A DNA stretch of 64,000 nucleotides. It comes from UBA10646 sp046296295. Lineage in GTDB: Bacteria > Bacteroidota > Bacteroidia > Chitinophagales > Chitinophagaceae. Of the stretch, positions 26,116-35,296 are shown one piece after another. How positions within the stretch are numbered: the stretch's first letter is position 1; each line of letters begins with the position of its first letter. A program made the position numbers and the translations under genes. The notes under the pieces are model-generated. The model did not search any database and was not told the origin of the DNA. It was given only the letters and a program-made list of their open reading frames with translations. The stretch spans positions 1 through 64,000 of the forward strand of contig JBKBLG010000017.1 of the NCBI GenBank assembly GCA_046296295.1, in the 5' to 3' direction.

Positions 26116-28677
26116 TTAATTACGCATAACATCTCCAAAAAAAATGGCATTCATAAATAACTTACTCGTACCTAACCAAAACGCTCTGAAATTCAAATTA
26201 TCCACCATTGATATTATTCTTCCACGACCAACATTATCAATGTTGATAACAGCAGAATTTTTGATTTTATCTTTATATGCCCTAAACACATAACCACTTT
26301 GTAAAGGATTGTTGGTGTACATTACCGGACTATCGTACGGACTATTATTCTGATCCATAAACAGGGTATTACTTTTAAAAACTGTTACGGTTGGTGTAGT
26401 ATATCCATAACATAGCGGATGCGTTGTATCAAGGCTTGCTTCAAACAATGAGCCTGTCATTTCTTTAGCTCTCATTTCATCGCTACGTAAGTAGAAAGGT
26501 AAGTTGGTTGTAGTATCTCGTTTTATTTCATCACTTGTAAATAAAACTTTCGTGAAACCATTGTTAGCCAACCACTTCGTAGCATCTTCTGTAGCAATTA
26601 AAGTACCGCCACCGCTTACCCAAGTTTTTAATTTTTCTTGTGCAGCCTTATCAAGTGTATGATAACCACCCGATGGCATAATAATTACATTATACCTACT
26701 GGCATTAATAGTATTAAAACGTTCTATATCAACAATGCTAACAGGTAGCTGAAAGCGTGTGTCTAGTAAATGCCAAATTTCGCCAACATCGGTAGGCGAT
26801 GTGCCATTACCGCCAAACATCATCACACTGGGCTTTTTAACCGTGGCCAAACTTGGGCTGCCCAAGTCTATACCACCGCTTGCTAATCCGGTTGATAAAC
26901 CATAAATGGTTACATCAGTTTCTGATACTACTTGTTGTAATAATGCTTGTAACGCAGCATGCGGCATCGCTTGAATTTGTACCGGAATTACAATACTTCC
27001 ATAGCTAAATTGTTTTTTTCCAATAGCGGTATTGGTTTGAAATTGTTGTGTTGCTACTTTCACTTTTAAGCCTTTCTGTAGCAACTGCTGCAATACTTTC
27101 GGTGCCTCAAATTCCGTCCAATCAAATGCATAAGCAACTGCATTATTTACCGCAAGGTACTTACCTTCTGCCGGTGCCACTTGAGTGACTGCCTTGCCCA
27201 TGTAGGTGGTATAATTCGTACCCAATGCTGCGTATGGTATCCCAAAAGCTAAAGGCATCGTCCATGCAGTTACATCGTAAAAAAGACTGTCTTTATACGT
27301 GGTATTTTTTTCGAATATTGTTTTAATTAATCGATATTGCGATTGTGTGGTTGGTACAATATAAGCATTCCCCACATTGAATTGCAGGCCATCTTGCTTT
27401 ACTGAATTACCCAATTCGTACACTTCAATGTGATGGCGTAACAGCATTTGTACAAAAGCTTTTGTTTTGCCTTTATCGTTGGCATCGCCAATAATGTAAG
27501 CTTTCGTAGCAGCAGCTTTGGCATCGTTCATGGCTTGTACATAAAAATTATTTTGATACTGCAACAAACTAGTACGCAAGTGCTGTGCCGCTGCTAATGT
27601 AGAGAGGGTGGTTGTGAACTGATTGCGAATGGTGAAGGGAAATGTAAGCACCCCATTATCTGTTTCTTGTGCATGGCCGCGGCTACTTGCTTGCTCAAAC
27701 AAAATACCTACGCTTCCGTTAATATCCGGATAGGTAGAACCTTTGCCATAATAAAAATCATCGAAGCCCTCTTTGGTATAATACATGCTACCAATGCTAT
27801 CTAAAAACTTAGCATGAAACTGTGCAATAGCACCGGTAAGCTCTTGATTCTGCCAAGGTGTATTGGGGTTAACTCTCGAAGGCACACCGGGTTGAAAAAA
27901 GAAAGTGGCATTACTACCCATTTCATGATGATCTGTTAAAATATTCGGCTTCCACGCATGAAATAGTTGTAAGCGGTGCTGACTTTCGCGATGTTGTGCC
28001 GGCAACCAATCTCTATTCAAATCAAACCAATAATGATTGAAACGCCCACCCGGCCACATTTCATTAAACTCACGAGCGGCGGGGTCGGTAACAGGTGTCA
28101 TACTTTTATGTGTATTCGCCCAACTTGCAAAACGGTTTAGCCCATCGGGGTTAAAACTTGGGTCTAACAATATCACTGTATGTTGTAACAAACTATCTAC
28201 CGAAGCACCTTGTGCTGCGGCTAAATAATACGCCGATAACATAGCGGCATTAGAGCCACTACTTTCGTTGCCATGTATGCTAAAACCCATCCATACTACC
28301 ACAGGCATACCATCTACTTTAGCAGCAGTACCATTGGTAAGTTGCACATGTTGCTTACGTATTTGTTCAAGATTTTTATGATTGTTGCTGCTGGTAATAA
28401 TCAGTGCTAACTGCTCACGGCCTTCGTAAGTAGTGCCTAGTTTTTCGTATTTAATTCTATCGGGGGCAGCCGCAGCCAGTGCACGCATATAATACACTAA
28501 TTTATCATGCGTAACATGCCACTCACCTACTTCGTGCCCAATAACACTGGCTGGCGTAGGTATACTTTTGTTATAAGTTACATTCGTGGGCAGGTAATAG
28601 CTTAACGGTTGAGCATTGGCCGTAAGGCACACCCATAGGCTCACAAAAAAAGCAATAGGCTTACATTGCATATTCAC
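26116..28677 (-). CDS. Secreted M14 family zinc carboxypeptidase
   Basis: An 853-residue exported metallopeptidase. A signal peptide covers about residues 1-22 (cleavage after LTANA). The M14 domain starts near 50; zinc ligands are His and Glu of SIHGNESSG (near 135-143) and the His of TDHHEMGSN, with a late catalytic-type FEQASSRG segment. After about residue 400 there is a separate C-terminal region of some 450 residues including a Gln-amidotransferase-like stretch (IIMPSGGYHTLDKAAQEKLKTWV), as in other large Bacteroidota M14 proteins. Whether the substrate is peptide or peptidoglycan is unknown. Two dispersed elements lie within the gene. Confidence 0.88.
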   Translation of the reverse strand: MNMQCKPIAFFVSLWVCLTANAQPLSYYLPTNVTYNKSIPTPASVIGHEVGEWHVTHDKLVYYMRALAAAAPDRIKYEKLGTTYEGREQLALIITSSNNHKNLEQIRKQHVQLTNGTAAKVDGMPVVVWMGFSIHGNESSGSNAAMLSAYYLAAAQGASVDSLLQHTVILLDPSFNPDGLNRFASWANTHKSMTPVTDPAAREFNEMWPGGRFNHYWFDLNRDWLPAQHRESQHRLQLFHAWKPNILTDHHEMGSNATFFFQPGVPSRVNPNTPWQNQELTGAIAQFHAKFLDSIGSMYYTKEGFDDFYYGKGSTYPDINGSVGILFEQASSRGHAQETDNGVLTFPFTIRNQFTTTLSTLAAAQHLRTSLLQYQNNFYVQAMNDAKAAATKAYIIGDANDKGKTKAFVQMLLRHHIEVYELGNSVKQDGLQFNVGNAYIVPTTQSQYRLIKTIFEKNTTYKDSLFYDVTAWTMPLAFGIPYAALGTNYTTYMGKAVTQVAPAEGKYLAVNNAVAYAFDWTEFEAPKVLQQLLQKGLKVKVATQQFQTNTAIGKKQFSYGSIVIPVQIQAMPHAALQALLQQVVSETDVTIYGLSTGLASGGIDLGSPSLATVKKPSVMMFGGNGTSPTDVGEIWHLLDTRFQLPVSIVDIERFNTINASRYNVIIMPSGGYHTLDKAAQEKLKTWVSGGGTLIATEDATKWLANNGFTKVLFTSDEIKRDTTTNLPFYLRSDEMRAKEMTGSLFEASLDTTHPLCYGYTTPTVTVFKSNTLFMDQNNSPYDSPVMYTNNPLQSGYVFRAYKDKIKNSAVINIDNVGRGRIISMVDNLNFRAFWLGTSKLFMNAIFFGDVMRN
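27144..27157 (+). repeat. Dispersed element inside the M14 gene
   Basis: TATTTACCGCAAGG on +; gene frame Y-L-A-V-N. Confidence 0.8.
28614..28627 (+). repeat. Degenerate dispersed element in the M14 signal-peptide region
   Basis: CATTGGCCGTAAGG on +; gene frame C-L-T-A-N-A at the predicted signal-peptidase site. Confidence 0.55.
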
Positions 28678-28754
28678 AAGTTTGCCTCAATATACTTGCA
28701 ACTGCTTTGTAATGGTATAGAAATCGATAAATGCTTTAAGTGTTGAGGTAATTA

Positions 28755-28768
28755 CCTTACGGTAAATG
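28755..28768 (-). repeat. Dispersed element, exact, intergenic
   Basis: CCTTACGGTAAATG on +, touching the hairpin at 28770. Confidence 0.92.
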
Positions 28769-28769
28769 A

Positions 28770-28802
28770 AAAAGCGGCATGCTAAGAATAGCTACCGCTT
28801 TT
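28770..28802 (-). terminator. Possible terminator downstream of the 101-residue membrane protein
   Basis: Eight-bp stem AAAAGCGG/CCGCTTTT with a long 17-nt loop, about 110 nt after the stop at 28912. Modest support. Confidence 0.4.
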
Positions 28803-28911
28803 AATCTTCCTTCTTCCTAAAACTGAGTTGTATGAAAACAAGATAATGTTGTATGTGCTACATGGCTTGTAGTACAGCTCATTGTAAGGCTAATGCTTCA
28901 GTACATCAATG

Positions 28912-29217
28912 CTATTTCATGGCTATGTGAGATTTACGCACTGGTGTAACACGGTTGCGGCGCTGTGAAGTCCACAAATCATCTTCATCTTCATCTTTCA
29001 AACGCCCCATAAATAAAAAGCTAGCGGCTATACCAATTACTACAATAATAGCTAATGCTACTTCGGGTGTAATATGCAAGCCAGGCTGCATTTCTTCGTA
29101 ACTAGCTTCTACATTTTCTGTAAAGCTTTTTGTTTGTTCTTTACCAAATACACCAGTTCTGGCACATAAGAACATGCCCACAACGAGCAGTACAATCAAG
29201 CGAATTGACGGCTTCAT
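28912..29217 (-). CDS. Small membrane protein, unknown
   Basis: A 101-residue protein with an N-terminal hydrophobic segment (MKPSIRLIVLLVVGMFLC, signal or anchor), a polar stretch of about 35 residues, a second transmembrane helix (VALAIIVVIGIAASFLFM near 53-70), and a charged cytoplasmic tail with acidic DEDEDD then basic residues. I do not recognise the family. It is isolated, 234 bp upstream of M14 on the same strand and 237 bp from the next small gene. The signal-like N-terminus and typical codon use make it likely to be real. Confidence 0.6.
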   Translation of the reverse strand: MKPSIRLIVLLVVGMFLCARTGVFGKEQTKSFTENVEASYEEMQPGLHITPEVALAIIVVIGIAASFLFMGRLKDEDEDDLWTSQRRNRVTPVRKSHIAMK

Positions 29218-29454
29218 ACAATATTGGATTTTATATGGTTTTTCAATATAGTTACTATTACAACAACATTTATCATATATGTTTTTAGCTGTATCCCTCA
29301 GCCATCAACATGCTATGATAGCATTGTATTAATAACCATAGTTACGGTGTTTCGTAGGTTACGGTTTGTGTAGTCGCACAAAATTTTCCAAGGTCGTTCG
29401 CAACAGTCAGATATAACTTTATTACCTTTTTTTCGTTATACCTGGTACTGTTAT

Positions 29455-29682
29455 TTACAATAACATTGTTGCAATAGCACCTACCATGGTAAGTAGTACA
29501 CAAACAATGGTTGCCCCTTGTAAGGCAAGCATGTTGAGTTGCGCCATTGTTTCTTTTTCAAAACTTGCCTCGTACAGTTCATGGGTACTGAGCGTTGTTG
29601 TTGGCTGCTTAGCTGTTGTAACGGTTAACTTTTGTAGCGGCCAACTTACTGTTTTTGGTAGGGTTAAGAATAACTGTTTCAT
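29455..29682 (-). CDS. Small single-pass membrane protein, unknown
   Basis: From the internal ATG at 29682 the product is 75 residues: MKQLFLTLPKTVSWPLQK ..., a polar middle (Thr-rich, then HELYEASFEKETMAQLN), and a C-terminal transmembrane helix ending in GAIATMLL. The frame stays open to an ATG at 29766, but that extension is low-complexity (NPNPNPF from a repeated AAATCC hexamer) and less likely translated. No family recognised. A plus-strand frame covers the same DNA and cannot be fully excluded. Confidence 0.4.
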   Translation of the reverse strand: MKQLFLTLPKTVSWPLQKLTVTTAKQPTTTLSTHELYEASFEKETMAQLNMLALQGATIVCVLLTMVGAIATMLL

Positions 29683-29766
29683 AAACGGATTTGGATTTGG
29701 ATTTAGTTCATGCTTTGTTTCGAGTGAAAACAAGTGCCAAACAACCCGTTGTTGTGCAACTACCAA

Positions 29767-30090
29767 GTACTACTGTTTGGAAAAATGAAGCCGCTTCATC
29801 ACCAACGGCTATACAGCTATGCCCAATGAGAGGCATGCCTGATTTTTCTGATGTAGGATATTGGTAGTGTGCTTATTGGAACAAGCTTTTCACTAGAACA
29901 CTGTAAACATACAACACCTTTGTACTGCATGTTACATTACAAGGTATTTGAAACCCGATTCGGATAAGGTTCTAACTTATCAAACATGTACACGTAAGTG
30001 TGTAGCAACATCATAAAAAAACCTGTACCGTTTGTTATACAAACAGTACAGGTAGTGTACTTGCCAGAGGTATTAACCTTACTTTAATTG
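29767..30090. other. 324-bp intergenic stretch
   Basis: Contains the PID-CTERM gene terminator near its right end; nothing else recognised. Confidence 0.5.
30014..30053 (-). terminator. Terminator of the PID-CTERM gene
   Basis: Fourteen-bp stem with one mismatch (ACCTGTACCGTTTG / CAAACAGTACAGGT), 5-nt loop TTATA, followed on the minus strand by seven T. Confidence 0.88.
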
Positions 30091-30288
30091 TTATTTTTTG
30101 TGCTGCTGCTTGTTACGCATACGCTTAATGCCATAGGCTGCAGTACCTGCTAATAGCAGCGTTACGCCACCGTCAATAGGGGCATCCATTTGTTGATTCA
30201 CTTCATCGAACCCATCCGGATCTGACTGTGCCACTGCTACAGTTGTTACAGCTATCGCTACTAATAACAAGTATAAAAACTTTTTCAT
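30091..30288 (-). CDS. PID-CTERM sorting-signal small protein
   Basis: A 65-residue exported protein: signal peptide MKKFLYLLLVAIAVTTVAVAQ, a short acidic linker (DPDGFDEVNQQM), then APIDGGVTLLLAGTAAYGIKR, which matches the Bacteroidota PID-CTERM tripartite pattern (PID motif, hydrophobic helix, basic end). Its function is unknown; the C-terminal signal is presumed to be handled by a dedicated sorting/processing system. The ATG at 30288 is preferred over 30309 because it gives a clean signal peptide. It has its own -7 box and terminator although it directly follows the big T9SS protein gene on the same strand. Confidence 0.82.
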   Translation of the reverse strand: MKKFLYLLLVAIAVTTVAVAQSDPDGFDEVNQQMDAPIDGGVTLLLAGTAAYGIKRMRNKQQHKK

Positions 30289-30346
30289 GAGTGTGCTATT
30301 TATTTTCAAATGGCTTTGTAAAGATGCGTTAGATGTGTTAAAAATA

Positions 30347-30354
30347 CAAACCTA
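30347..30354 (-). promoter_or_regulatory. -7 box of the PID-CTERM gene
   Basis: Minus-strand TAGGTTTG, about 58 nt upstream of the ATG at 30288, in the gap after the large gene stop. Confidence 0.5.
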
Positions 30355-30372
30355 ACGCAAAATAATCGCATT

Positions 30373-33300
30373 TTATTTAACAAAATGAGTAGCTGCTGTA
30401 TCGCCGTTAGCTAACACAATGGTAAGGTAATAAGCGCCTTTGGCAAGTGTAACAGCATTAATAGTTAAAGTACTACCTGGCAGTGCTTGTACTTGTTGGG
30501 TAGCTACCACCTTACCCGTGGCATCTACAATACGGTAGCTCGTAGCTTTCGTAACGCTTGGCAATACCACATTTACCACATCGGTTACAGGGTTCGGATA
30601 TACCTGCACCGCTACATGGCTGGCCTTACCATATAACTTCGCTACTGCACTGTAACGGAATGCACCATCGGCAGCAATTGCTTTCACACGGTAGTATAGC
30701 ATACTTGGCGTTGCCTTAGTATCGGTAAATTGATAGGTTGCAGGTTGTTGTTGTTGCTTGCCGGCTACACTACCAATAGCTTCGAAACGCTTACCATCGT
30801 AGCTGCGTTCAATTGTGTATTGGTTAACAGCAACATCGCTTGGTACAATCCACTGAACTTGTGCCGTAGCATCATCGGTACGCTGGGCTGCAATACTGCT
30901 GAAGTTAACAGGTAAGGTAGCGCTACTACGGAACACCACATCGAAACGATTGCCCTTACTGGCAGGGTCGTTCGTGGTTGTAAAACTATAGCTATCGCCT
31001 TCGCTAATGGCTTGTTGTTGGTTCAAAAACTTATCTATTAAAAGGGCATTGTTGCTGCCAATTTGTAATTCACCAAAGTGTAGCTTATAGCTGCCGTTGT
31101 TGGTGCTTACTATATGTAGGCTCACCGTATCAGCAGTAACAATGGCAGTTCGGGTTTGTATGCTGTAACGAGTGCCCGATTTAATACTACTAATACCTAC
31201 GCTGCCTTCGCTAAGGTTAACAGCATCGTAACTACCGGCGGCAGTATTACTTACACCGGTTTCATTGCTAAAGCGAACTACTGTTTCATCTAAGTGGGTA
31301 TCATCGTTGGCACGTAGCGCTACCCTTGCCATACCCAACCAGTTTTGGGTACGGAACAAGCCTGTTTGGGCGGTAGTACTTCGCTGGCCACTTCTAAAGA
31401 AATCGGCAACAGTAACACTGCCTGCTGTTGGTTTTCGTACAAAAAACGCTTGGCCAATGGCTATAATGTTATCGTTGGTATAACCGCCGGGCTTATTGGT
31501 AAGCGTACCCGCGTTGTACACACTATAAATACCGGCCGTATTAGCAGGATTATACGTCCAATAGCTATTGTCAATAGTGCTGCTATTATCAGATGCAACA
31601 GTAGTAAAGTTAATGGGGGCTTGGTACGGGTTACCTATAAGGTTAAACCCTTCTTGTAGCGTTACAGCTACATTGCCTTGAGCTAAAGTACCTGTGGCAC
31701 GTAGGGTAACAGAATCTTGTATTTGCACAGAACCATCGAGTAATAAGCAGCCTTGGGTGGTACGGTCGCCGCGTACAATAACCCTGTAACCGGTACCCGG
31801 AATCAGGTTAGTAGCATTGGTATTGGCAATACTAGTCCACCGACTACCCTGGGCAGCAGTAGGATTAAAAGTGAACATGCTGGCATTATTATTCAAAGTA
31901 GCATCGAAACCGTTGCTGTGTGGCGTTAACGTTGGGCAAATGGTGCCGCCGCTACCATTACCGGTAATATGTATTTGTTGCTGCCAAGCATCGCTAATTT
32001 GTGCCGTTACAGGGCTTGCTAAAAACAGGTTTTTACGAACCGATCTTCTTGTAATATAACGCTCCACGGTAATACCCGAAATATCTGTAGTGCCCGTAAT
32101 AATGCCATCGCCGGTGCTGTTAGACCTTACGGTAAATGGCCTACTATTGGTAGTAACTGTACCGTTATTAGTGAATACCACATTCGGTAAAACACTCGCA
32201 GCAGCTCCCGTAGCATTTAATGTGAGTGTGCCACTACTGGCTAAAGTGGTATTGCTATTAAAGGCAACACTTGTGTTCTGACCTATAACTGCCGATTGTA
32301 CATTACCAGACAGGTTAAAACTAAAGTTCGAAGGGTTAGCAACTAATTGAATATCGTCTAAACCAAATTCATCCCTACTGCCAGTACCTGCTGCGTCGGT
32401 AATTACCCAACGCAAGAAGTAATAGTCATTATTGGCAATATTTAAGCCTGTAATGGTAGTAGAACGATAATTCATACTCCAGGCAGGCGTACCATCAGCA
32501 GTTGTATTACTAACTAAGTTCAAATCGGCAATATCGGTATAGCCACTATTATCAGCGTCGTGTGCAAAATTGAAATTGGAAGAACGAGCTTGGTCATTAT
32601 AGATATATACTTTATAAGCTAATGCCAAACTGGTAATAGGTGCTCCGGTTTTATTTTGCAGTCGGAGTGTAATTGTACCGGCCTGATAGTTACCCGATGT
32701 TGGTTGTATACCCAAGGTATTGTTACCTGTACCTACGGTAAAGGCATAAAAATTATTGGTTGCTGAAACACCTCCAGGAGATGTGCCCCCTCCGGTAAGC
32801 GTGGTACCAAACGATGCAGCCGCTGTACTACTTAAAGTATTAAATGCAAATGCATTAGTGTTTAATTGACCTGTAGTTGGATTGGTATTGGCTGCACTAC
32901 CTGCAAACTGGCCATTGTTCACATAATCTACGGTGTTATCAAAGTCGATAGTATATAGTGTATTGGCACTCGTAATTTGCCAACCTTGAGGTGCACTTAA
33001 AGTTAATGTGGCAGTAGTACTGGTTCCGGTACAGCCGTTTTCTGTAGCATTTACACGATAATACAACGTACCGGCAGCCGTAGCGGCATTGGTATTTACC
33101 GTAAGGGTATTGGTTGTACCATTGGTATAAGTTACATTGGTTGGGGTGGCATCGGTAACATTGGCCCAACCGCTGCTACCATCGGCACTGTATTGCCATT
33201 GGTAGGTAGGCGAACCACTTGCCACTGCCGTGAAATTAAAACTACCGGCAGTACCCGTAGTACCCGTGGCGTTCGTTGGGTTGGTACTGAAAGTAGGTGC

Positions 33301-35034
33301 AGTACCACTAATAGTAAGCTGTGCCGGATCGGAGGTGGTAACACATGCACCATTGGTAATTAATACCCTGTAATAATAATCGCTTGTGCTGGTTACACTT
33401 AATGTGGCTGTACTTGCACCCGAATAGGTAGCGCCTGTGGGTGTACCATTGGCTACTGCCGCCCAGCCATCTATACCATTGGCACTTGCTTGCCATTGGT
33501 AAGTAGGTGTACCCGATGCAATAGCTACTGTGAATGTGGCTGGTGCACCGGAGCAAGCACTGGTATTTTGAGGCTGCGTGTTAATAACGATAGGATTATT
33601 AACTGTAAGGTTCGTACCATTATTGCTTCCGGTAATACCATCGGTTGTGTGTACCACTCTAATACGATACCTGGTATCGGCAGTAGTATTGGCAGGTATG
33701 GTAGCACTTATAGGAGAACTGCTACCCGTACCAATAATGGTGGGTGTTACCGGAAAAGTACCATCGGCATCAGATAACTGTGCGGTGAAGTTGCCACCTG
33801 AAAAAGTGCCCGTAGTAGTGAATGGCACCGATACGGCCGCACCCGAGCCCCCAACACAGAAGGGGCTACCGCTAATGGTGCCTGTGGTAATGGTGGGTGT
33901 TCCGCTGTTTGTTATTTCAATATTACCACTTGCACCTGTTGCAACAATAGGCGAAGCAGCTGTTGCAGCAATGGTGTAAGTACCGGGTGCATCAAATTGA
34001 GTATTACTATACGTGGCAACACCGGCAATTGCATTGGGTGCTAACGTGCCTGAAATATTACCTGTACCCGTTTCTTTTGCTACCGTAATTACTCCTGTAA
34101 AAGCATTGGCAACAGGCCCAGATATTGAACCTGAACGTGCTGTTACAGTATATGGGGAAAGGTTAACAGAAGTATTACCTGTAGTAGGAACATCTGTAAA
34201 AACAAGGTGTGTAGGTGGTAGTACGCATGTATTGTACCAACGAATATTATCTAATGCTATTTGAGCAACATTACCTGTTGAATTTTCGCCATAAAAACGA
34301 AAGGCATTGATATTAGTCGTTGCTGGTAGAGATGACTTTGCTAAATCATCTCCCACCAAAACACCGTTCACCCATAAGTCGTAGGTATTGCTTGCTACGG
34401 CGTAAGCATTGGAAGCACCATAGCTGACACTAGCATTTGAATTATTACCTACGATGGTAACATAATAAGCTATGTTTTGGGCAAAAATTGGATTAGATGC
34501 ATTTGTTAAAGGTGCCGACCATGAACTACCCACCCTATTGGCTGTACCTATGGCATTTGATGATCCAAATGTCCATCGTAATCCTGTAAAAACTTGAGCA
34601 CTCGTAAATCCGCCAGTCTGGGCAGCAGCAAAACTAGCACCATTACCAGCAAAGAAGTACCAAGTTCCAGAACTACCACCTGATAAATGCAGTTCGAAAG
34701 AAATAGTAAAAGTTTGTGCAGCTGTACCATATTCAGCACTTGTAATACCGGCACTATTTATTGACGCCGATGTTGGTGCGACCCCTCTTAATTCCCCAGC
34801 CGAACCGATTGACTGTCCGGGATTTTGTATCGTCCACCCCCCACCATCACCACCTGTTCTTAGCCCTCCCAGCCCTGTATTGGTGGTAGTTGCCGTTGTA
34901 CCACTAGTAGTTGTTCCGAAATCTAAAAAGCCATTAGGCGTCTGCCCCCAACTCACACCAACACTGCATCCCAATATAACTATTAAACAGCTACGAACGA
35001 TAGCTTGAAGTGTACACCTCATTTGCATAAGCAA
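30373..35034 (-). CDS. Large T9SS-secreted multidomain surface protein
   Basis: A 1553-residue exported protein, Gly/Thr/Ser/Asn-rich. Signal peptide about 1-30 (ending GVSWGQ); lectin-like beta domain about 50-270 (LDNIRWYNTC at its end); several immunoglobulin-like repeats, two with the PTYQWQ(A/Y)SA(N/D)G signature near 505 and 605; a second beta-rich domain; a region starting near 1010 (VERYITRRSVRKNLFLASPV) common in Bacteroidota surface proteins; and a C-terminal type IX sorting domain (VQVYPNPVTDVVNVVLP ... KGAYYLTIVLANG). Exported by Sec, then T9SS, and probably anchored or released at the surface. Ligand unknown. First ATG used; 35028 and 35022 are alternatives. Two dispersed elements lie inside. 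Confidence 0.85.
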   Translation of the reverse strand: MLMQMRCTLQAIVRSCLIVILGCSVGVSWGQTPNGFLDFGTTTSGTTATTTNTGLGGLRTGGDGGGWTIQNPGQSIGSAGELRGVAPTSASINSAGITSAEYGTAAQTFTISFELHLSGGSSGTWYFFAGNGASFAAAQTGGFTSAQVFTGLRWTFGSSNAIGTANRVGSSWSAPLTNASNPIFAQNIAYYVTIVGNNSNASVSYGASNAYAVASNTYDLWVNGVLVGDDLAKSSLPATTNINAFRFYGENSTGNVAQIALDNIRWYNTCVLPPTHLVFTDVPTTGNTSVNLSPYTVTARSGSISGPVANAFTGVITVAKETGTGNISGTLAPNAIAGVATYSNTQFDAPGTYTIAATAASPIVATGASGNIEITNSGTPTITTGTISGSPFCVGGSGAAVSVPFTTTGTFSGGNFTAQLSDADGTFPVTPTIIGTGSSSPISATIPANTTADTRYRIRVVHTTDGITGSNNGTNLTVNNPIVINTQPQNTSACSGAPATFTVAIASGTPTYQWQASANGIDGWAAVANGTPTGATYSGASTATLSVTSTSDYYYRVLITNGACVTTSDPAQLTISGTAPTFSTNPTNATGTTGTAGSFNFTAVASGSPTYQWQYSADGSSGWANVTDATPTNVTYTNGTTNTLTVNTNAATAAGTLYYRVNATENGCTGTSTTATLTLSAPQGWQITSANTLYTIDFDNTVDYVNNGQFAGSAANTNPTTGQLNTNAFAFNTLSSTAAASFGTTLTGGGTSPGGVSATNNFYAFTVGTGNNTLGIQPTSGNYQAGTITLRLQNKTGAPITSLALAYKVYIYNDQARSSNFNFAHDADNSGYTDIADLNLVSNTTADGTPAWSMNYRSTTITGLNIANNDYYFLRWVITDAAGTGSRDEFGLDDIQLVANPSNFSFNLSGNVQSAVIGQNTSVAFNSNTTLASSGTLTLNATGAAASVLPNVVFTNNGTVTTNSRPFTVRSNSTGDGIITGTTDISGITVERYITRRSVRKNLFLASPVTAQISDAWQQQIHITGNGSGGTICPTLTPHSNGFDATLNNNASMFTFNPTAAQGSRWTSIANTNATNLIPGTGYRVIVRGDRTTQGCLLLDGSVQIQDSVTLRATGTLAQGNVAVTLQEGFNLIGNPYQAPINFTTVASDNSSTIDNSYWTYNPANTAGIYSVYNAGTLTNKPGGYTNDNIIAIGQAFFVRKPTAGSVTVADFFRSGQRSTTAQTGLFRTQNWLGMARVALRANDDTHLDETVVRFSNETGVSNTAAGSYDAVNLSEGSVGISSIKSGTRYSIQTRTAIVTADTVSLHIVSTNNGSYKLHFGELQIGSNNALLIDKFLNQQQAISEGDSYSFTTTNDPASKGNRFDVVFRSSATLPVNFSSIAAQRTDDATAQVQWIVPSDVAVNQYTIERSYDGKRFEAIGSVAGKQQQQPATYQFTDTKATPSMLYYRVKAIAADGAFRYSAVAKLYGKASHVAVQVYPNPVTDVVNVVLPSVTKATSYRIVDATGKVVATQQVQALPGSTLTINAVTLAKGAYYLTIVLANGDTAATHFVK
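32125..32138 (-). repeat. Dispersed element, exact, inside the T9SS gene
   Basis: CCTTACGGTAAATG on +; gene frame P-F-T-V-R. Confidence 0.88.
33093..33106 (+). repeat. Dispersed element inside the T9SS gene
   Basis: TATTTACCGTAAGG on +; gene frame L-T-V-N-T. Confidence 0.82.
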
Positions 35035-35048
35035 TTATTTTAACTTGG

Positions 35049-35056
35049 CAAAGGTA
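35049..35056 (-). promoter_or_regulatory. -7 box of the T9SS protein gene
   Basis: Minus-strand TACCTTTG, 14 nt upstream of the ATG at 35034. Confidence 0.55.
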
Positions 35057-35156
35057 GGCAGGCAACTTATTGCAAAAGCGTGTCTGATATTAACGAATTG
35101 TCACCAAGCCTGCTGTTTAAGGAAATCTTGAAGGGTTTTTAAGCAAGTGCGTTCTT

Positions 35157-35170
35157 ATTTTACCGTAAGG
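35157..35170 (+). repeat. Dispersed element, variant, intergenic
   Basis: ATTTTACCGTAAGG, between the divergent T9SS and ABC genes. Confidence 0.7.
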
Positions 35171-35296
35171 GTAGCTACCCACCCCTTATCTTTAATTTAC
35201 TCCGTTCATACAAATGGCTACTATTGTGCGTAATCATTTGCCGGCAACGGCTACTTATCGTATAATTTTATCGCATCGCACTAAACACACCTTACC

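Noticed and set aside
29486..29788. Plus-strand 100-residue ORF opposite the small membrane protein
   Set aside because: Cys/Val/Ser-rich without a signal or promoter; the minus-strand frame has a clearer transmembrane protein layout, though the choice is not certain.
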